From Saccharothrix obliqua (GTDB lineage Bacteria; Actinomycetota; Actinomycetes; Mycobacteriales; Pseudonocardiaceae), in contig NZ_JAHXGQ010000001.1 in assembly GCF_019375475.1 (NCBI RefSeq), forward strand, positions 1,116,001 to 1,180,000: a stretch of DNA of 64,000 nucleotides. Reading direction: 5' to 3'. A program made the position numbers and the translations under genes. Below, in pieces: positions 9,377 through 18,520 of this stretch. Within the stretch, counting starts at the first letter, position 1; every line of letters begins with the position of its first letter. The notes beneath the pieces are model-generated. The model did not search any database and was not told the origin of the DNA. It was given only the letters and a program-made list of their open reading frames with translations.

Positions 9377-9811
9377 CTACTCTTCCCGCATCGCCGCCGT
9401 TACCAGCACACCCGCCAGTGCGAGTGTGATGACGTGCACGACCGTGCACCACGGGCAGATCTTGCCGATGAGCACGAACTCGGCCGCCACCAGGTACACC
9501 ACGAACAGCACCCCGACGCCCACCGCGCCCAGCCGCACCCAGCGCAGCCGGCGGTCACGCCACGCCACGGGCAGGCACACGAGCGTCAGGAACGCGAAGA
9601 ACGCGAGGCCGAGGATGGCCACCGGGATGCCGAGGAACACCGACTGCTCACTGGTGGTGACCGTGCCGCAGTCGAGGATCTCGCCCTCGGCGCACAGCAA
9701 CGCGTCCGCCGAGAAGTGGGCGACGGTCAGGTAGGCGGAGACCGCGAGGCCCGCCACCGACAGCACCAGGCTGACGACGGGCGCCCAGCGGGGCCGGGTG
9801 TGCGAAGTCAC
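9377..9811 (-). CDS. Vitamin K epoxide reductase family (VKOR) membrane protein
   Basis: 144 residues with four hydrophobic helices. The active-site CPWC is at residues 119-122 and the loop cysteine pair at Cys40 and Cys48, the standard VKOR arrangement. In actinobacteria VKOR reoxidises DsbA-like proteins using quinone, driving extracytoplasmic disulfide formation. The GTG start at 9811 overlaps the stop of the PH-domain gene as GTGA, so the two are translationally coupled. No DsbA-like gene is adjacent. The open frame continues far upstream but that part is antisense to ilvB and its leader. Confidence 0.9.
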   Translation of the reverse strand: MTSHTRPRWAPVVSLVLSVAGLAVSAYLTVAHFSADALLCAEGEILDCGTVTTSEQSVFLGIPVAILGLAFFAFLTLVCLPVAWRDRRLRWVRLGAVGVGVLFVVYLVAAEFVLIGKICPWCTVVHVITLALAGVLVTAAMREE

Positions 9812-10359
9812 TCCGCCGACTCTACGGACGGCGCCGTCGCCTCCGGGGCAGGCGTGGCGGTGGCCTTCGGGCCGGGTTCGGCGGTGGCCTTCGGGCCAGG
9901 CTCGGCGGCGGCCTTCGGGCCGGTGGTCGCCGGGTCCGGCGTGGTGGTCGCCTCGGGGTCCGGCTCGGCGGTGGCCTGCGGATCGGGCGTGGTGGCCTTC
10001 GGGTCGGGCACGCGGCCACCGCTCACCGCGGCCAGCGCGGACAGGTGACCGGCCCGGACGGCGGGCAGGCGCACCAGCTCGTCGTCCGCCAGCACGGCGC
10101 TCAGCCACCCCTTGGGCACGACCTTGATCGCCCGCACGTCGTCCCACGCCACGACCCGCTTGCGGAACGTGCCGCGGGCCGCGATCCGCTCCCGGTCCAC
10201 CGTGGTCCGGTTGCGCAGCACCCACACCGCGAAACCCGCGGGCAGCAGGTACACGGCCTGGAGACCGGGCGCGGCCCACGCGAACGGCGTCGCGCAGATC
10301 GCGATGACACCGGCCGCGATCAGCGCCGGCGAGGGGATCCGGAAGATGAGTTTCTCCAC
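9808..10359 (-). CDS. PH-domain membrane protein (Cfp6-like) with degenerate Pro/Ala repeat tail
   Basis: 183 residues from the GTG at 10359. A hydrophobic N-terminus (residues 9-40, ALIAAGVIAICATPFAWAAP and on) precedes a bacterial PH-like beta domain (NRTTVDRERIAARGTFRKRV, then WDDVRAIKVVPKGW). As I recall, a protein of this type (Cfp6) lies beside ilvB in mycobacteria as well. The last 70 residues are a low-complexity tail of repeated (T/A)xP(D/G)P(K/E)AT units encoded by imperfect tandem DNA repeats (about 9838-10015). Function is unknown. GTG at 10359 chosen because the frame upstream of it is not conserved-looking and overlaps the ilvB promoter. Confidence 0.75.
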   Translation of the reverse strand: MEKLIFRIPSPALIAAGVIAICATPFAWAAPGLQAVYLLPAGFAVWVLRNRTTVDRERIAARGTFRKRVVAWDDVRAIKVVPKGWLSAVLADDELVRLPAVRAGHLSALAAVSGGRVPDPKATTPDPQATAEPDPEATTTPDPATTGPKAAAEPGPKATAEPGPKATATPAPEATAPSVESAE

Positions 10360-10455
10360 GTCCAGGCATGGTGCCACCGGTGCGCGGGGGCTTCCCGGGC
10401 GGGCCGGCTTCACCCGGTCGAGGCGTCCACCATCCGGGAGTGCCGTCCCGCACAG

Positions 10456-10485
10456 TTGACGCCCCTCCGGTTTGACGGTTAACGT
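10456..10485 (+). promoter_or_regulatory. Promoter of the ilvB leader / ilvBNC operon
   Basis: TTGACG at 10456-10461 and TAACGT at 10480-10485 are separated by 18 bp. The box ends 7 nt before the leader ATG at 10493, so the leader transcript is probably leaderless. Confidence 0.65.
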
Positions 10486-10492
10486 CACCGCC

Positions 10493-10540
10493 ATGCAGCG
10501 CACCCTCGTCCTCGTACTTCCCAGGCGCGTCGACGCCTAG
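10493..10540 (+). CDS. ilvB leader peptide (attenuation), [15 protein letters not shown]
   Basis: A 15-residue open frame with five consecutive branched-chain codons (Leu-Val-Leu-Val-Leu, codons CTC GTC CTC GTA CTT) directly ahead of a transcription attenuator and ilvB. Stalling of the ribosome at these codons when charged Leu/Val tRNAs are scarce would favour the antiterminator; this is the classical leader-peptide mechanism. The short length, codon content and following hairpins make it convincing although no homology search was run. Confidence 0.85.
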   Translation: MQRTLVLVLPRRVDA

Positions 10541-10565
10541 GCGGTACCAAGCTGCGTCGACGCGC
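10525..10565 (+). promoter_or_regulatory. Pause / antiterminator hairpin of the ilvB attenuator
   Basis: GCGCGTCGACGC (10525-10536) is perfectly complementary to GCGTCGACGCGC (10554-10565). The 5' arm overlaps the last codons of the leader peptide, so a ribosome paused on the Leu/Val run or terminating at the TAG would change whether this hairpin forms. Confidence 0.7.
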
Positions 10566-10566
10566 G

Positions 10567-10604
10567 ACCCTCGTCCGACCCGTACGGGTTGGCGGGGGTT
10601 TTTT
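10567..10604 (+). terminator. Attenuator terminator before ilvB
   Basis: A long GC-rich stem (arms 10567-10580 and 10585-10599, one bulge and two G-U pairs) closed by a small TACG-type loop and followed directly by TTTTTT (10599-10604). It lies 42 bp before the ilvB start, inside the leader transcript. Confidence 0.8.
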
Positions 10605-10646
10605 CGTGCCCGGACCGTGCATTCTCCACACCCACGAGGCAGACAG

Positions 10647-12485
10647 ATGACCAGCGCAACCTCGCGACCGGCTCCCGGTGAGCCGCCGTCGCCCCGCCCT
10701 GGACCGCGGCCGAAACCGGCCCCGCCGAGCGGCGCCCCGATCCGCGTGACCGGCGCCCAGTCCCTCGTCCGCTCGCTCGAAGCGGTCGGCTGCGAGGTGG
10801 TCTTCGGCATTCCCGGCGGCACGATCCTGCCTGCGTACGACCCCCTCCTCGACTCCACGAAGGTGCGCCACGTGCTGGTGCGCCACGAGCAGGGCGCGGG
10901 TCACGCCGCGACCGGCTACGCCCAGGCCACCGGCCGGGTCGGCGTGTGCATGGCGACGTCCGGCCCCGGCGCGACGAACCTGGTGACGCCGCTCGCGGAC
11001 GCCAACATGGACTCGGTGCCGGTGGTCGCGATCACCGGCCAGCAGTCCCGCCCGCTGATCGGCACCGACGCGTTCCAGGAAGCGGACATCTGCGGCATCA
11101 CGATGCCGATCACCAAGCACAACTTCCTGGTCACGGACGCGGCGGACATCCCGCGGGCGATCGCCGAGGCGTTCCACCTGGCGGCCACCGGGCGGCCCGG
11201 CCCCGTCCTGGTGGACATCCCCAAGGACGTGCTCCAGGAGATGACCTCCTTCTCCTGGCCGCCGGAGCTGCGCCTGCCCGGCTACCGCCCGACCACCCGG
11301 CCGCACGGCAAGCAGGTGCGCGAGGCGGCGAAGCTGATCGCCGCCGCACGGCGACCCGTCCTGTACGTGGGTGGCGGCGTGATCAAGGCGAACGCGTCGG
11401 AGGAGCTGCTGCGCCTGGCCGAGGACACCGGCATCCCGGTCGTCACGACGCTGATGGCGCGTGGCGCGTTCCCCGACTCGCACCGCCAGCACCTGGGTAT
11501 GCCCGGTATGCACGGCACGGTCGCCGCGGTGGCCGCGATGCAGAAGGCGGACCTGCTGGTGGCGCTGGGCGCGCGGTTCGACGACCGGGTCACCGGCCAG
11601 CTCTCGTCGTTCGCACCGGACGCGCGGGTGGTGCACGCCGACATCGACCCGGCGGAGATCTCCAAGAACCGCCGCGCGGACGTGCCGATCGTGGGCGACT
11701 GCAAGGAGATCATCACCGAGCTGATCGACGCGGTGCGCGCCGAGCGCGAGCACACGAGGCGCGCCACCGACCTCACCGCGTGGTGGGAGCAGCTCGACGC
11801 GTTGCGCGGCACGTTCCCGCTGGGCTACGACTGGCCCGACGACGGCACCCTGTCGCCGCAGTACGTCATCGAGCGGATCGGTGCGCTGACCCCGCCGGAC
11901 ACCCTGTACACGGCGGGTGTCGGCCAGCACCAGATGTGGGCGGCGCAGTTCGTGAAGTACGAGCGCCCGCGCACGTGGATCAACTCCGGCGGCCTGGGCA
12001 CGATGGGTTTCGCGGTGCCCGCGGCGATGGGCGCGAAGGCGGGCGTGCCGGGCGTCCAGGTGTGGGCGATCGACGGCGACGGCTGCTTCCAGATGACCAA
12101 CCAGGAACTGGCCACCTGCGCCATCGAGAACATCCCGATCAAGGTCGCCGTCATCAACAACGGCAACCTGGGCATGGTCCGCCAGTGGCAGACCCTGTTC
12201 TACGGCGAGCGCTACTCCAACACGGACCTGGGCACGCACAAGCACCGCATCCCCGATTTCGTGCTGCTGGCCGAGGCGCTGGGCTGCGCCGGGCTGCGTG
12301 CCGAGTCGAAGGAGGAGGTGGACGCGGTGATCGAGCAGGCCATGGCGATCGACGACCGCCCGGTGGTGATCGACTTCGTGGTCGGCAAGGACGCCCAGGT
12401 GTGGCCGATGGTCGCGGCGGGCACCGGCAACAGCGAGATCATGGCCGCCCGCGGCATCCGCCCGCTGTTCGACGAGGACGAGTGA
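10647..12485 (+). CDS. ilvB: Acetolactate synthase, large (catalytic) subunit
   Basis: 612 residues from the ATG at 10647 (GAGG Shine-Dalgarno). ThDP-dependent enzyme that condenses pyruvate with pyruvate or 2-ketobutyrate, the first common step of Val/Leu and Ile synthesis. Signatures: [14 protein letters not shown], the catalytic-Glu [34 protein letters not shown]-binding [10 protein letters not shown], and the ThDP motif starting [14 protein letters not shown] and ending [13 protein letters not shown] Pro-rich N-terminal arm of about 35 residues precedes the ThDP domain. First gene of ilvBNC, behind the leader-peptide attenuator. Confidence 0.97.
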   Translation: MTSATSRPAPGEPPSPRPGPRPKPAPPSGAPIRVTGAQSLVRSLEAVGCEVVFGIPGGTILPAYDPLLDSTKVRHVLVRHEQGAGHAATGYAQATGRVGVCMATSGPGATNLVTPLADANMDSVPVVAITGQQSRPLIGTDAFQEADICGITMPITKHNFLVTDAADIPRAIAEAFHLAATGRPGPVLVDIPKDVLQEMTSFSWPPELRLPGYRPTTRPHGKQVREAAKLIAAARRPVLYVGGGVIKANASEELLRLAEDTGIPVVTTLMARGAFPDSHRQHLGMPGMHGTVAAVAAMQKADLLVALGARFDDRVTGQLSSFAPDARVVHADIDPAEISKNRRADVPIVGDCKEIITELIDAVRAEREHTRRATDLTAWWEQLDALRGTFPLGYDWPDDGTLSPQYVIERIGALTPPDTLYTAGVGQHQMWAAQFVKYERPRTWINSGGLGTMGFAVPAAMGAKAGVPGVQVWAIDGDGCFQMTNQELATCAIENIPIKVAVINNGNLGMVRQWQTLFYGERYSNTDLGTHKHRIPDFVLLAEALGCAGLRAESKEEVDAVIEQAMAIDDRPVVIDFVVGKDAQVWPMVAAGTGNSEIMAARGIRPLFDEDE

Positions 12486-12518
12486 GCCCCGTGTACCGAA
12501 CGAACGAGGACGAGTGAG
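12472..12518 (+). repeat. 15-bp direct repeat at the ilvB-ilvN junction
   Basis: ACGAGGACGAGTGAG occurs at 12472-12486 (last codons and stop of ilvB) and again at 12504-12518, just before the ilvN ATG. The second copy supplies the GAGGA Shine-Dalgarno of ilvN. It looks like a micro-duplication that separated two genes that may formerly have overlapped. Confidence 0.8.
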
Positions 12519-13025
12519 ATGACGAGGCACACCCTGAGCGTCCTGGTCGAGGACAAGCCCGGTGTCCTGGCCAGGGTGGCGGGCCTGTTCTCCCGGCGCG
12601 GCTTCAACATCGAGTCGCTCGCCGTCGGCCGCACCGAGCACCCCGACATCTCCCGGATGACCATCGTGGTGTCCGTGGAGGAACTGCCGCTGGAGCAGGT
12701 CACCAAGCAGCTCAACAAGCTGATCAACGTGATCAAGATCGTGGAGCTGGAGACGTCCGCGTCGGTCCAGCGCCAGCTGCTGCTGGTGAAGGTCCGCGCC
12801 GACGCGACCGTCCGCAGCCAGGTCCTCGAGACCGTGCAGCTGTTCCGCGCGAAGGTCGTCGACGTCTCCCCGGAGGCGGTCACCGTCGAGGCGACCGGCA
12901 CGTCCGAGAAGCTCGACGCGCTGCTGAGGATGCTGGAGCCGTACGGGCTCCGCGAGATCGTCCAGTCCGGCATGGTCGCCATCGGCCGTGGCGCCCGCTC
13001 CATCACCGCGACCGCGGTGCGCTGA
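12519..13025 (+). CDS. ilvN: Acetolactate synthase, small (regulatory) subunit
   Basis: 168 residues. N-terminal ACT domain (LSVLVEDKPGVLARVAGLFS, then GFNIESLAVG) binds the feedback inhibitor valine; the C-terminal half is the ALS small-subunit domain. It activates IlvB and confers allosteric control. Lies 33 bp after ilvB and 27 bp before ilvC in the same operon. Confidence 0.96.
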   Translation: MTRHTLSVLVEDKPGVLARVAGLFSRRGFNIESLAVGRTEHPDISRMTIVVSVEELPLEQVTKQLNKLINVIKIVELETSASVQRQLLLVKVRADATVRSQVLETVQLFRAKVVDVSPEAVTVEATGTSEKLDALLRMLEPYGLREIVQSGMVAIGRGARSITATAVR

Positions 13026-14066
<1,041 letters not shown>

Positions 14067-14081
14067 TCCCGTTTCGCAGGA

Positions 14082-14117
14082 CGGAGCCCGCGGTGTTCAC
14101 CGACGCCGCGGGCTCCG
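14082..14117 (+). terminator. Hairpin terminator after ilvC
   Basis: CGGAGCCCGCGG (14082-14093) pairs perfectly with CCGCGGGCTCCG (14106-14117) around a 12-nt loop, 15 bp after the ilvC stop. No U tract. The TATACC just downstream may be the -10 box of the next gene. Confidence 0.7.
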
Positions 14118-14131
14118 GTATACCTAGCCGC

Positions 14132-14401
14132 ATGAGCGACAGCGCCCCGATCTACGACGACAAGGCCCACGTGCGTGGCAACCTCGACCTGAGCGGCGCG
14201 AACTGGATCCGCAGCGACGAGGGCGCGGAGGACGAGGACGAGCACGTCGAGATCGCGTTCGTCGAGCACACGGACGGCGTGACCTACACGGCGATGCGCA
14301 ACTCCGCCCAACCCGACGGCACGGTGCTGGTGTTCACCCCGGCCGAGTGGGAGGCGTTCATCCTGGGCGTGAAGGACGGCGAGTTCGACGAGCCGTGGTA
14401 G
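14132..14401 (+). CDS. DUF397 domain protein
   Basis: 89 residues, acidic. The family pattern is visible: WIRSDEGAEDEDEHVEIAF in the middle, MRNSAQPDG, then FTPAEWEAFILGVKDGEFD at the C-terminus. DUF397 proteins are small actinobacterial proteins usually encoded next to an XRE-family regulator (BldB/AbaA-orf type signalling modules); no XRE gene is next to this copy. Starts at the ATG 14132, shortly after a possible -10 sequence TATACC. Convergent with the HTH/MarR gene, 4-bp gap. Confidence 0.8.
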   Translation: MSDSAPIYDDKAHVRGNLDLSGANWIRSDEGAEDEDEHVEIAFVEHTDGVTYTAMRNSAQPDGTVLVFTPAEWEAFILGVKDGEFDEPW

Positions 14402-14405
14402 CCGC

Positions 14406-15131
14406 TCAGCGGGTCGCGGTGTCGTCGGGGCGCGCCGCGAGGACACCGCGCCAGTGCTCGGCCGAGCGGACCAGGTCGTCGCTGACGTGCTGGAGGAAGC
14501 GGCCCATGTGATCGAGCCGCGTGCCGGCGGGCGTGGACGCGCCGAGCCTGCGCGCACCGGCCCGGCAGGCGGCGGCGATCTCGGCGTCGATGCGTGAACC
14601 GACCGTGATGGCCTGGAACCACGCGTCGTCGTGGACGGCGTAGCGCTCCGCGCGGCCTCGTGGGTCGCGGTCGCGGTGGAGCACCCCGATCGCCTCCAGG
14701 TAGTTGACCGCCTTGGAGACGGAGGCCGGGCTGACGCGCAGGCGTCGCACGAGTTCGGCCGAGGTGAGGCTCCCGCTGTCGGTGGTGAGGAGCGCGGCGA
14801 GCACCCGTGCCGCCATCCTCGGCAACCCGGTCCGCGTGAACAGCTCAGCGCTGTGCGCGGCCACGCCGTGCACGACCCGCGGGTCGCGACCGCCGAAGCC
14901 GGCGCGGTCCGCCGGCACCGGTGCGGCGCCGGTGCGCCGCTCGGTGCGCGTGCCCGCCCGGTGGGCGAGGTCCGCGCGGTAGTCGTTCGGCCCGCCGTTG
15001 CGCATCACCTCGCGGGTGACGGTCGAGGTCGGCCGGCCGATGCGGCGGCCGATCGCGGCGTAGGTGAGCCCGTCGCGCAACCCGGCGGCGATCTGCCGCC
15101 GGTCCTGCTGGGTCAGCCGCTCCCCGGGCAT
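14406..15131 (-). CDS. Transcriptional regulator: N-terminal HTH_38-type plus MarR/GbsR-type winged helix
   Basis: 241 residues from the ATG at 15131, which has a GGAGGAG Shine-Dalgarno. Residues about 5-50 (LTQQDRRQIAAGLRDGLTYA, then STVTREVMRNGG) match the helix-turn-helix found at the N-terminus of IS30-type transposases (HTH_38). Residues about 95-180 (VLAALLTTDSGSLTSAELVR, SPASVSKAVNYLEAIGVL) form a MarR/GbsR winged helix. The combination suggests two DNA contacts per chain. It is divergent from a serine hydrolase gene, with a 187-bp shared regulatory region, so it probably controls that gene and itself; ligand unknown. Confidence 0.8.
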   Translation of the reverse strand: MPGERLTQQDRRQIAAGLRDGLTYAAIGRRIGRPTSTVTREVMRNGGPNDYRADLAHRAGTRTERRTGAAPVPADRAGFGGRDPRVVHGVAAHSAELFTRTGLPRMAARVLAALLTTDSGSLTSAELVRRLRVSPASVSKAVNYLEAIGVLHRDRDPRGRAERYAVHDDAWFQAITVGSRIDAEIAAACRAGARRLGASTPAGTRLDHMGRFLQHVSDDLVRSAEHWRGVLAARPDDTATR

Positions 15132-15318
15132 CCGCACTCCTCCACGTCGTGATCTCACGCAACGCGATCATTGCATTAGCGCACAGCACCGCGCAACGAA
15201 TTCCGGCCGTTGAGCTGCCGAAACATGCGTTGCTTCAAGAAAGTCTGATTGACCGCCCGGTGTATGCAACATAACTTTCGCGGTGTTGGAAAGGCATCGG
15301 AGCAACAAGGGGGCGGAC
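15132..15318. promoter_or_regulatory. Divergent promoter/operator region of the MarR-type regulator and serine hydrolase
   Basis: AT-richer than its surroundings. It holds several GCAAC/GTTGC half-sites (for example near 15159, 15200, 15226), some arranged as inverted pairs such as GCAA-N8-TTGC at 15160-15175. These are plausible operators for the divergent regulator, but no single perfect palindrome stands out. Confidence 0.4.
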
Positions 15319-16449
15319 ATGATCGACGTGCGGCGGGTGCTGGACGAGGCGGTGGCCGAGTTCGGCGTACCGGGCATCGTGGCGGAGGTCGCGGACGGCG
15401 ACCGGACCTGGTTCGGCACCGCCGGCGTGGCCGACCTCGGCACCGGCGCGCCGCGGCGGCGGGGCGAGCACGCGCAGGTCGGCAGTGGCGGCAAGGCGTT
15501 CACGGCCGCGGTGCTGCTGGGCCTGGAGGCCGAGGGCCGGCTGAGCGTCGACGACCCGGTGCACACGTGGCTGCCGGGCGTGCTCGACGTCAACGGCTAC
15601 GACGGCGACAAGATCACCATCGCGCACCTGCTCGGCAACACCGCCGGCCTGCACCCCACGGGTCTGGCGCCGGAGATCACCCGCCGCTACGCGACCCGGG
15701 CCGCCTTCCAGGAGCACCGCTTCGCGGCGTTCACCGCGGAGGAGCTGTTCCGGATCACGGTGTCTCGCCCGCCGGTCGGCGCGCCCGGCGAGCGCTTCGT
15801 GTACGCCAACGGCGGCTTCTACCTCGCCGAGGCGATCATCGAGAAGGTCACGGGCCACAGCTTCGCCGAGGAGGTCGAGCGCCGCGTGGTCGAACCGCTC
15901 GGCCTCACCGACACCTACGTGCGCTCCGCCGGGGACGTGCGCCTGCGCGAGCCGCACGCGCGCGGGTACTCCTGGCAGTTCTTCGTGGACGGCACCGACG
16001 TCGCCGCGGTCACCCCGGACAACTGGGCGTCGTTCATGGAGGACCCCGGGCTCGAACCGCTCGACGTCACCGAGTTCGACACCTCGTGGCTCCCCGCGAA
16101 CATCGTCTCCACCACCGGCGACATGATCCGCGTGGTGGGCGCGCTGGCCGGCGGCGACCTGCTGCCGCCCGCCCAGCACCGCCGGATGTGGACCACGGTG
16201 ACCACCGAGGGCGCCGGCTGGCTGCCGCACACCCGGTACGGCCTGGGCCTGCTGGAGTTCGACCGCGCGGTCACCGACGGCCGGGTGCTGCGCGGCGTGG
16301 GCGGCAGCTACTGGGGGACCATGTTCTTCACGGTGGCCGACCCCGAGCGCGGGCGGACCATCTCCGTCCACACCAACACCGAGCTGCGGTCCTGGGAGGT
16401 CGTCCGCCGGCTGTTCGCGGCGGGGTTCGGCGTTCCGCTCGGCGGATGA
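15319..16449 (+). CDS. Serine hydrolase, class C beta-lactamase fold
   Basis: 376 residues from the ATG at 15319 (AGGGGG upstream). Shows the S-x-x-K tetrad as SGGK (in VGSGGKAFTAAVLLGLE), the Y-x-N motif as YAN, and LGNTAGLHPTG, all in the usual spacing of the beta-lactamase/D-aminopeptidase/esterase superfamily. No signal peptide, so likely cytoplasmic and an esterase or peptidase rather than a resistance enzyme. Divergently paired with the MarR-type regulator. Confidence 0.85.
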   Translation: MIDVRRVLDEAVAEFGVPGIVAEVADGDRTWFGTAGVADLGTGAPRRRGEHAQVGSGGKAFTAAVLLGLEAEGRLSVDDPVHTWLPGVLDVNGYDGDKITIAHLLGNTAGLHPTGLAPEITRRYATRAAFQEHRFAAFTAEELFRITVSRPPVGAPGERFVYANGGFYLAEAIIEKVTGHSFAEEVERRVVEPLGLTDTYVRSAGDVRLREPHARGYSWQFFVDGTDVAAVTPDNWASFMEDPGLEPLDVTEFDTSWLPANIVSTTGDMIRVVGALAGGDLLPPAQHRRMWTTVTTEGAGWLPHTRYGLGLLEFDRAVTDGRVLRGVGGSYWGTMFFTVADPERGRTISVHTNTELRSWEVVRRLFAAGFGVPLGG

Positions 16450-16553
16450 GGCCGGTGGCCGCCCCCTCCCGGACCGGTGAAGCAGGACGCTCGTACCGGA
16501 AACCAGCAGGTGGGACAGGGCACCCGGGTGGCGGGACGCGTCGCCCCGCCGAC

Positions 16554-16559
16554 TATGCT
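16554..16559 (+). promoter_or_regulatory. Probable -10 box TATGCT upstream of serA
   Basis: TATGCT about 100 bp before the serA start lies in a locally AT-rich patch (ACTATGCTCGTTAACAAC). No convincing -35. An in-frame ATG inside this box is an unlikely start. Confidence 0.3.
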
Positions 16560-16662
16560 CGTTAACAACCCGGACACATCGCCGTGGCCGGCCGCGCGGG
16601 TCTCGGCTCGCTGTGACGGCCCCGCGCTCCCCACCCGTTCGCAGACCCCCGGGAGCACGTCC

Positions 16663-18252
16663 GTGACCAAGCCCGTTGTCTTGATCGCCGAGAAGCTAGC
16701 CCCGTCCGTGCTCGACGTCTTCGGCGAGGACATCGACGTGCGCCACGTCGACGGCACCGACCGCCCGGCGCTGCTCGCGGCCGTGGCCGACGCCGACGCG
16801 CTGCTGGTCCGCTCCGCGACCAAGGTGGACCGCGAGGTGTTCGCGGCCACCACGAAGCTCAAGGTCGTCGCCCGCGCGGGCGTCGGGCTGGACAACGTCG
16901 AGGTGCCCGCCGCGACCGAGCGGGGCGTCATGGTGGTCAACGCGCCGACGTCCAACATCGTCAGCGCCGCCGAGCACGCGGTGGCCCTGCTGCTCGCCGC
17001 GGCCCGCCAGATCCCGCAGGCGCACGCCACTCTCCAGAACCACGAGTGGAAGCGCAGCAAGTTCAACGGCGTCGAGATCAACGGCAAGACCGTCGGCGTG
17101 GTCGGCCTCGGCAAGATCGGCCAGCTGTTCGCCGCGCGCCTGGCCGCGTTCGGCACCACGCTCATCGCCTACGACCCGTACGTCAGCCCGCAGCGCGCGG
17201 CGCAGCTCGGCATCGAGCTGGTGACGCTGGAGGAGCTGCTGGAGCGCGCCGACGCGATCTCCATCCACTTGCCGAAGACGCCCGAGACCAAGGGACTGAT
17301 CGGGGCGGAGCAGCTCGCGAAGGTCAAGCCCGGCGTGCTCGTCGTGAACGCCGCGCGTGGCGGCCTGATCGACGAGGAAGCGCTCGCCGAGGCCCTCAAG
17401 GAGGGCCGGGTGGGCGCCGCCGGCATCGACGTGTTCAGCACCGAGCCGACCACCGAGAGCCCGCTGTTCGGCCTGCCGAACGTGGTCGTCACCCCGCACC
17501 TGGGCGCGTCCACCGCCGAGGCGCAGGACCGCGCGGGCACGGACGTCGCGAAGTCCGTGCTGCTCGCGCTGCGCGGCGACTTCGTGCCCGACGCGGTGAA
17601 CGTGCAGGGCGGCGGCGTGGTCGGCGAGGAGGTCCGCCCCTACCTGCCGCTGGTGCAGAAGCTGGGCGCGGTCGTGGCGGCGTTGTCGGCGAAGGCGCCG
17701 ACGAGCGTGACGGTCGAGGTGCGTGGCGAGCTGTCCAACGAGGACGTCGCGGTGCTGCCGCTGGCCGCGTTGCGCGGCGTGTTCTCCAGCGTGGTGGAGG
17801 AGCAGGTGACGTTCGTGAACGCGCCGAGCCTCGCCGCGTCGCTGGGCGTCTCGGTGGACCTGGTGAAGGAGCCGGAGAGCGCGAACCACCGCAGCCTGGT
17901 GACGGTGCGCGCGGTGCAGGCCGACGGCGCGGTGATCACCGTGTCCGGCACGCTGAGCGGCCTGGACCAGGTGGAGAAGCTGGTGGGCGTGAACGGTCGC
18001 GGGTTCGACCTGCGTGCCGAGGGCAACGTGCTGCTGCTGGAGTACCCGGACCGGCCGGGCGTGATGGGCACCGTGGGCACCCTGCTCGGCGAGGCGGGCG
18101 TGAACGTGGAGGCGGCGCAGATCAGCCAGTCCAAGGACGGTGCGGACGCGTACATGCTGCTGCGCGTGGACCGGCCGGTGGACACCGCCGTGCTGAACCC
18201 GATCGGCGCGGCCGTGGGCGCCCACACCGCGCGTTCGGTCAACTTCGACTGA
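16663..18252 (+). CDS. serA: D-3-phosphoglycerate dehydrogenase
   Basis: 529 residues, the long actinobacterial type. Oxidises 3-phosphoglycerate to 3-phosphohydroxypyruvate, entry to serine synthesis. NAD-binding motif GVVGLGKIGQLFAARL, catalytic Arg in NAARGGLIDEEAL, Glu in DVFSTEPTTESPLF and His in TPHLGASTAEAQDRAG. After residue about 320 come the intervening (ASB) domain and a C-terminal ACT domain (VLLLEYPDRPGVMGTVGTLL), the sites for serine feedback in the mycobacterial enzyme. GTG 16663 chosen because the family starts right before PVVLIAEKL; the open frame extends upstream. Confidence 0.96.
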   Translation: MTKPVVLIAEKLAPSVLDVFGEDIDVRHVDGTDRPALLAAVADADALLVRSATKVDREVFAATTKLKVVARAGVGLDNVEVPAATERGVMVVNAPTSNIVSAAEHAVALLLAAARQIPQAHATLQNHEWKRSKFNGVEINGKTVGVVGLGKIGQLFAARLAAFGTTLIAYDPYVSPQRAAQLGIELVTLEELLERADAISIHLPKTPETKGLIGAEQLAKVKPGVLVVNAARGGLIDEEALAEALKEGRVGAAGIDVFSTEPTTESPLFGLPNVVVTPHLGASTAEAQDRAGTDVAKSVLLALRGDFVPDAVNVQGGGVVGEEVRPYLPLVQKLGAVVAALSAKAPTSVTVEVRGELSNEDVAVLPLAALRGVFSSVVEEQVTFVNAPSLAASLGVSVDLVKEPESANHRSLVTVRAVQADGAVITVSGTLSGLDQVEKLVGVNGRGFDLRAEGNVLLLEYPDRPGVMGTVGTLLGEAGVNVEAAQISQSKDGADAYMLLRVDRPVDTAVLNPIGAAVGAHTARSVNFD

Positions 18253-18263
18253 GGTCGGCGGAC

Positions 18264-18288
18264 CGGGGCGGCCCACCGGGCCGCCCCG
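18264..18288 (+). terminator. Terminator of serA
   Basis: Perfect 11-bp stem CGGGGCGGCCC / GGGCCGCCCCG with a 3-nt loop, 12 bp after the serA stop; no U tract. Confidence 0.8.
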
Positions 18289-18520
18289 TGCGTGTATTCG
18301 CAGGTCTCGGGCGGGGTCGGTGGTTGACCGTTGCTGGCCAAATCTGTTGGTGCCGTCACTCGATCGGTCTAAACGCGAGGGTCGGCGAACCGATTAGGTT
18401 CCACCCACGAGGTTGACCCGGTGTCGTAGAGGGCACGACACCACGCGGGCGGCTCCACCCCTACCGGATGCACGCGACGCTGCCTGCCAGGGTCGTACCA
18501 GACCTCGGTTGGGGCACGTT

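Noticed and set aside
14406-15131. IS30 transposase fragment
   Set aside because: Only the N-terminal helix-turn-helix resembles IS30; the rest is a complete MarR-type domain and no DDE motif or inverted repeats are present.
15319-16449. Beta-lactamase resistance gene
   Set aside because: No signal peptide and only the general S-x-x-K/Y-x-N fold motifs; most such actinobacterial proteins are esterases or peptidases.
16555-16662. Upstream in-frame ATG at 16555 as the start of serA
   Set aside because: The ATG lies inside the probable -10 box and the extra residues are not part of the SerA family.
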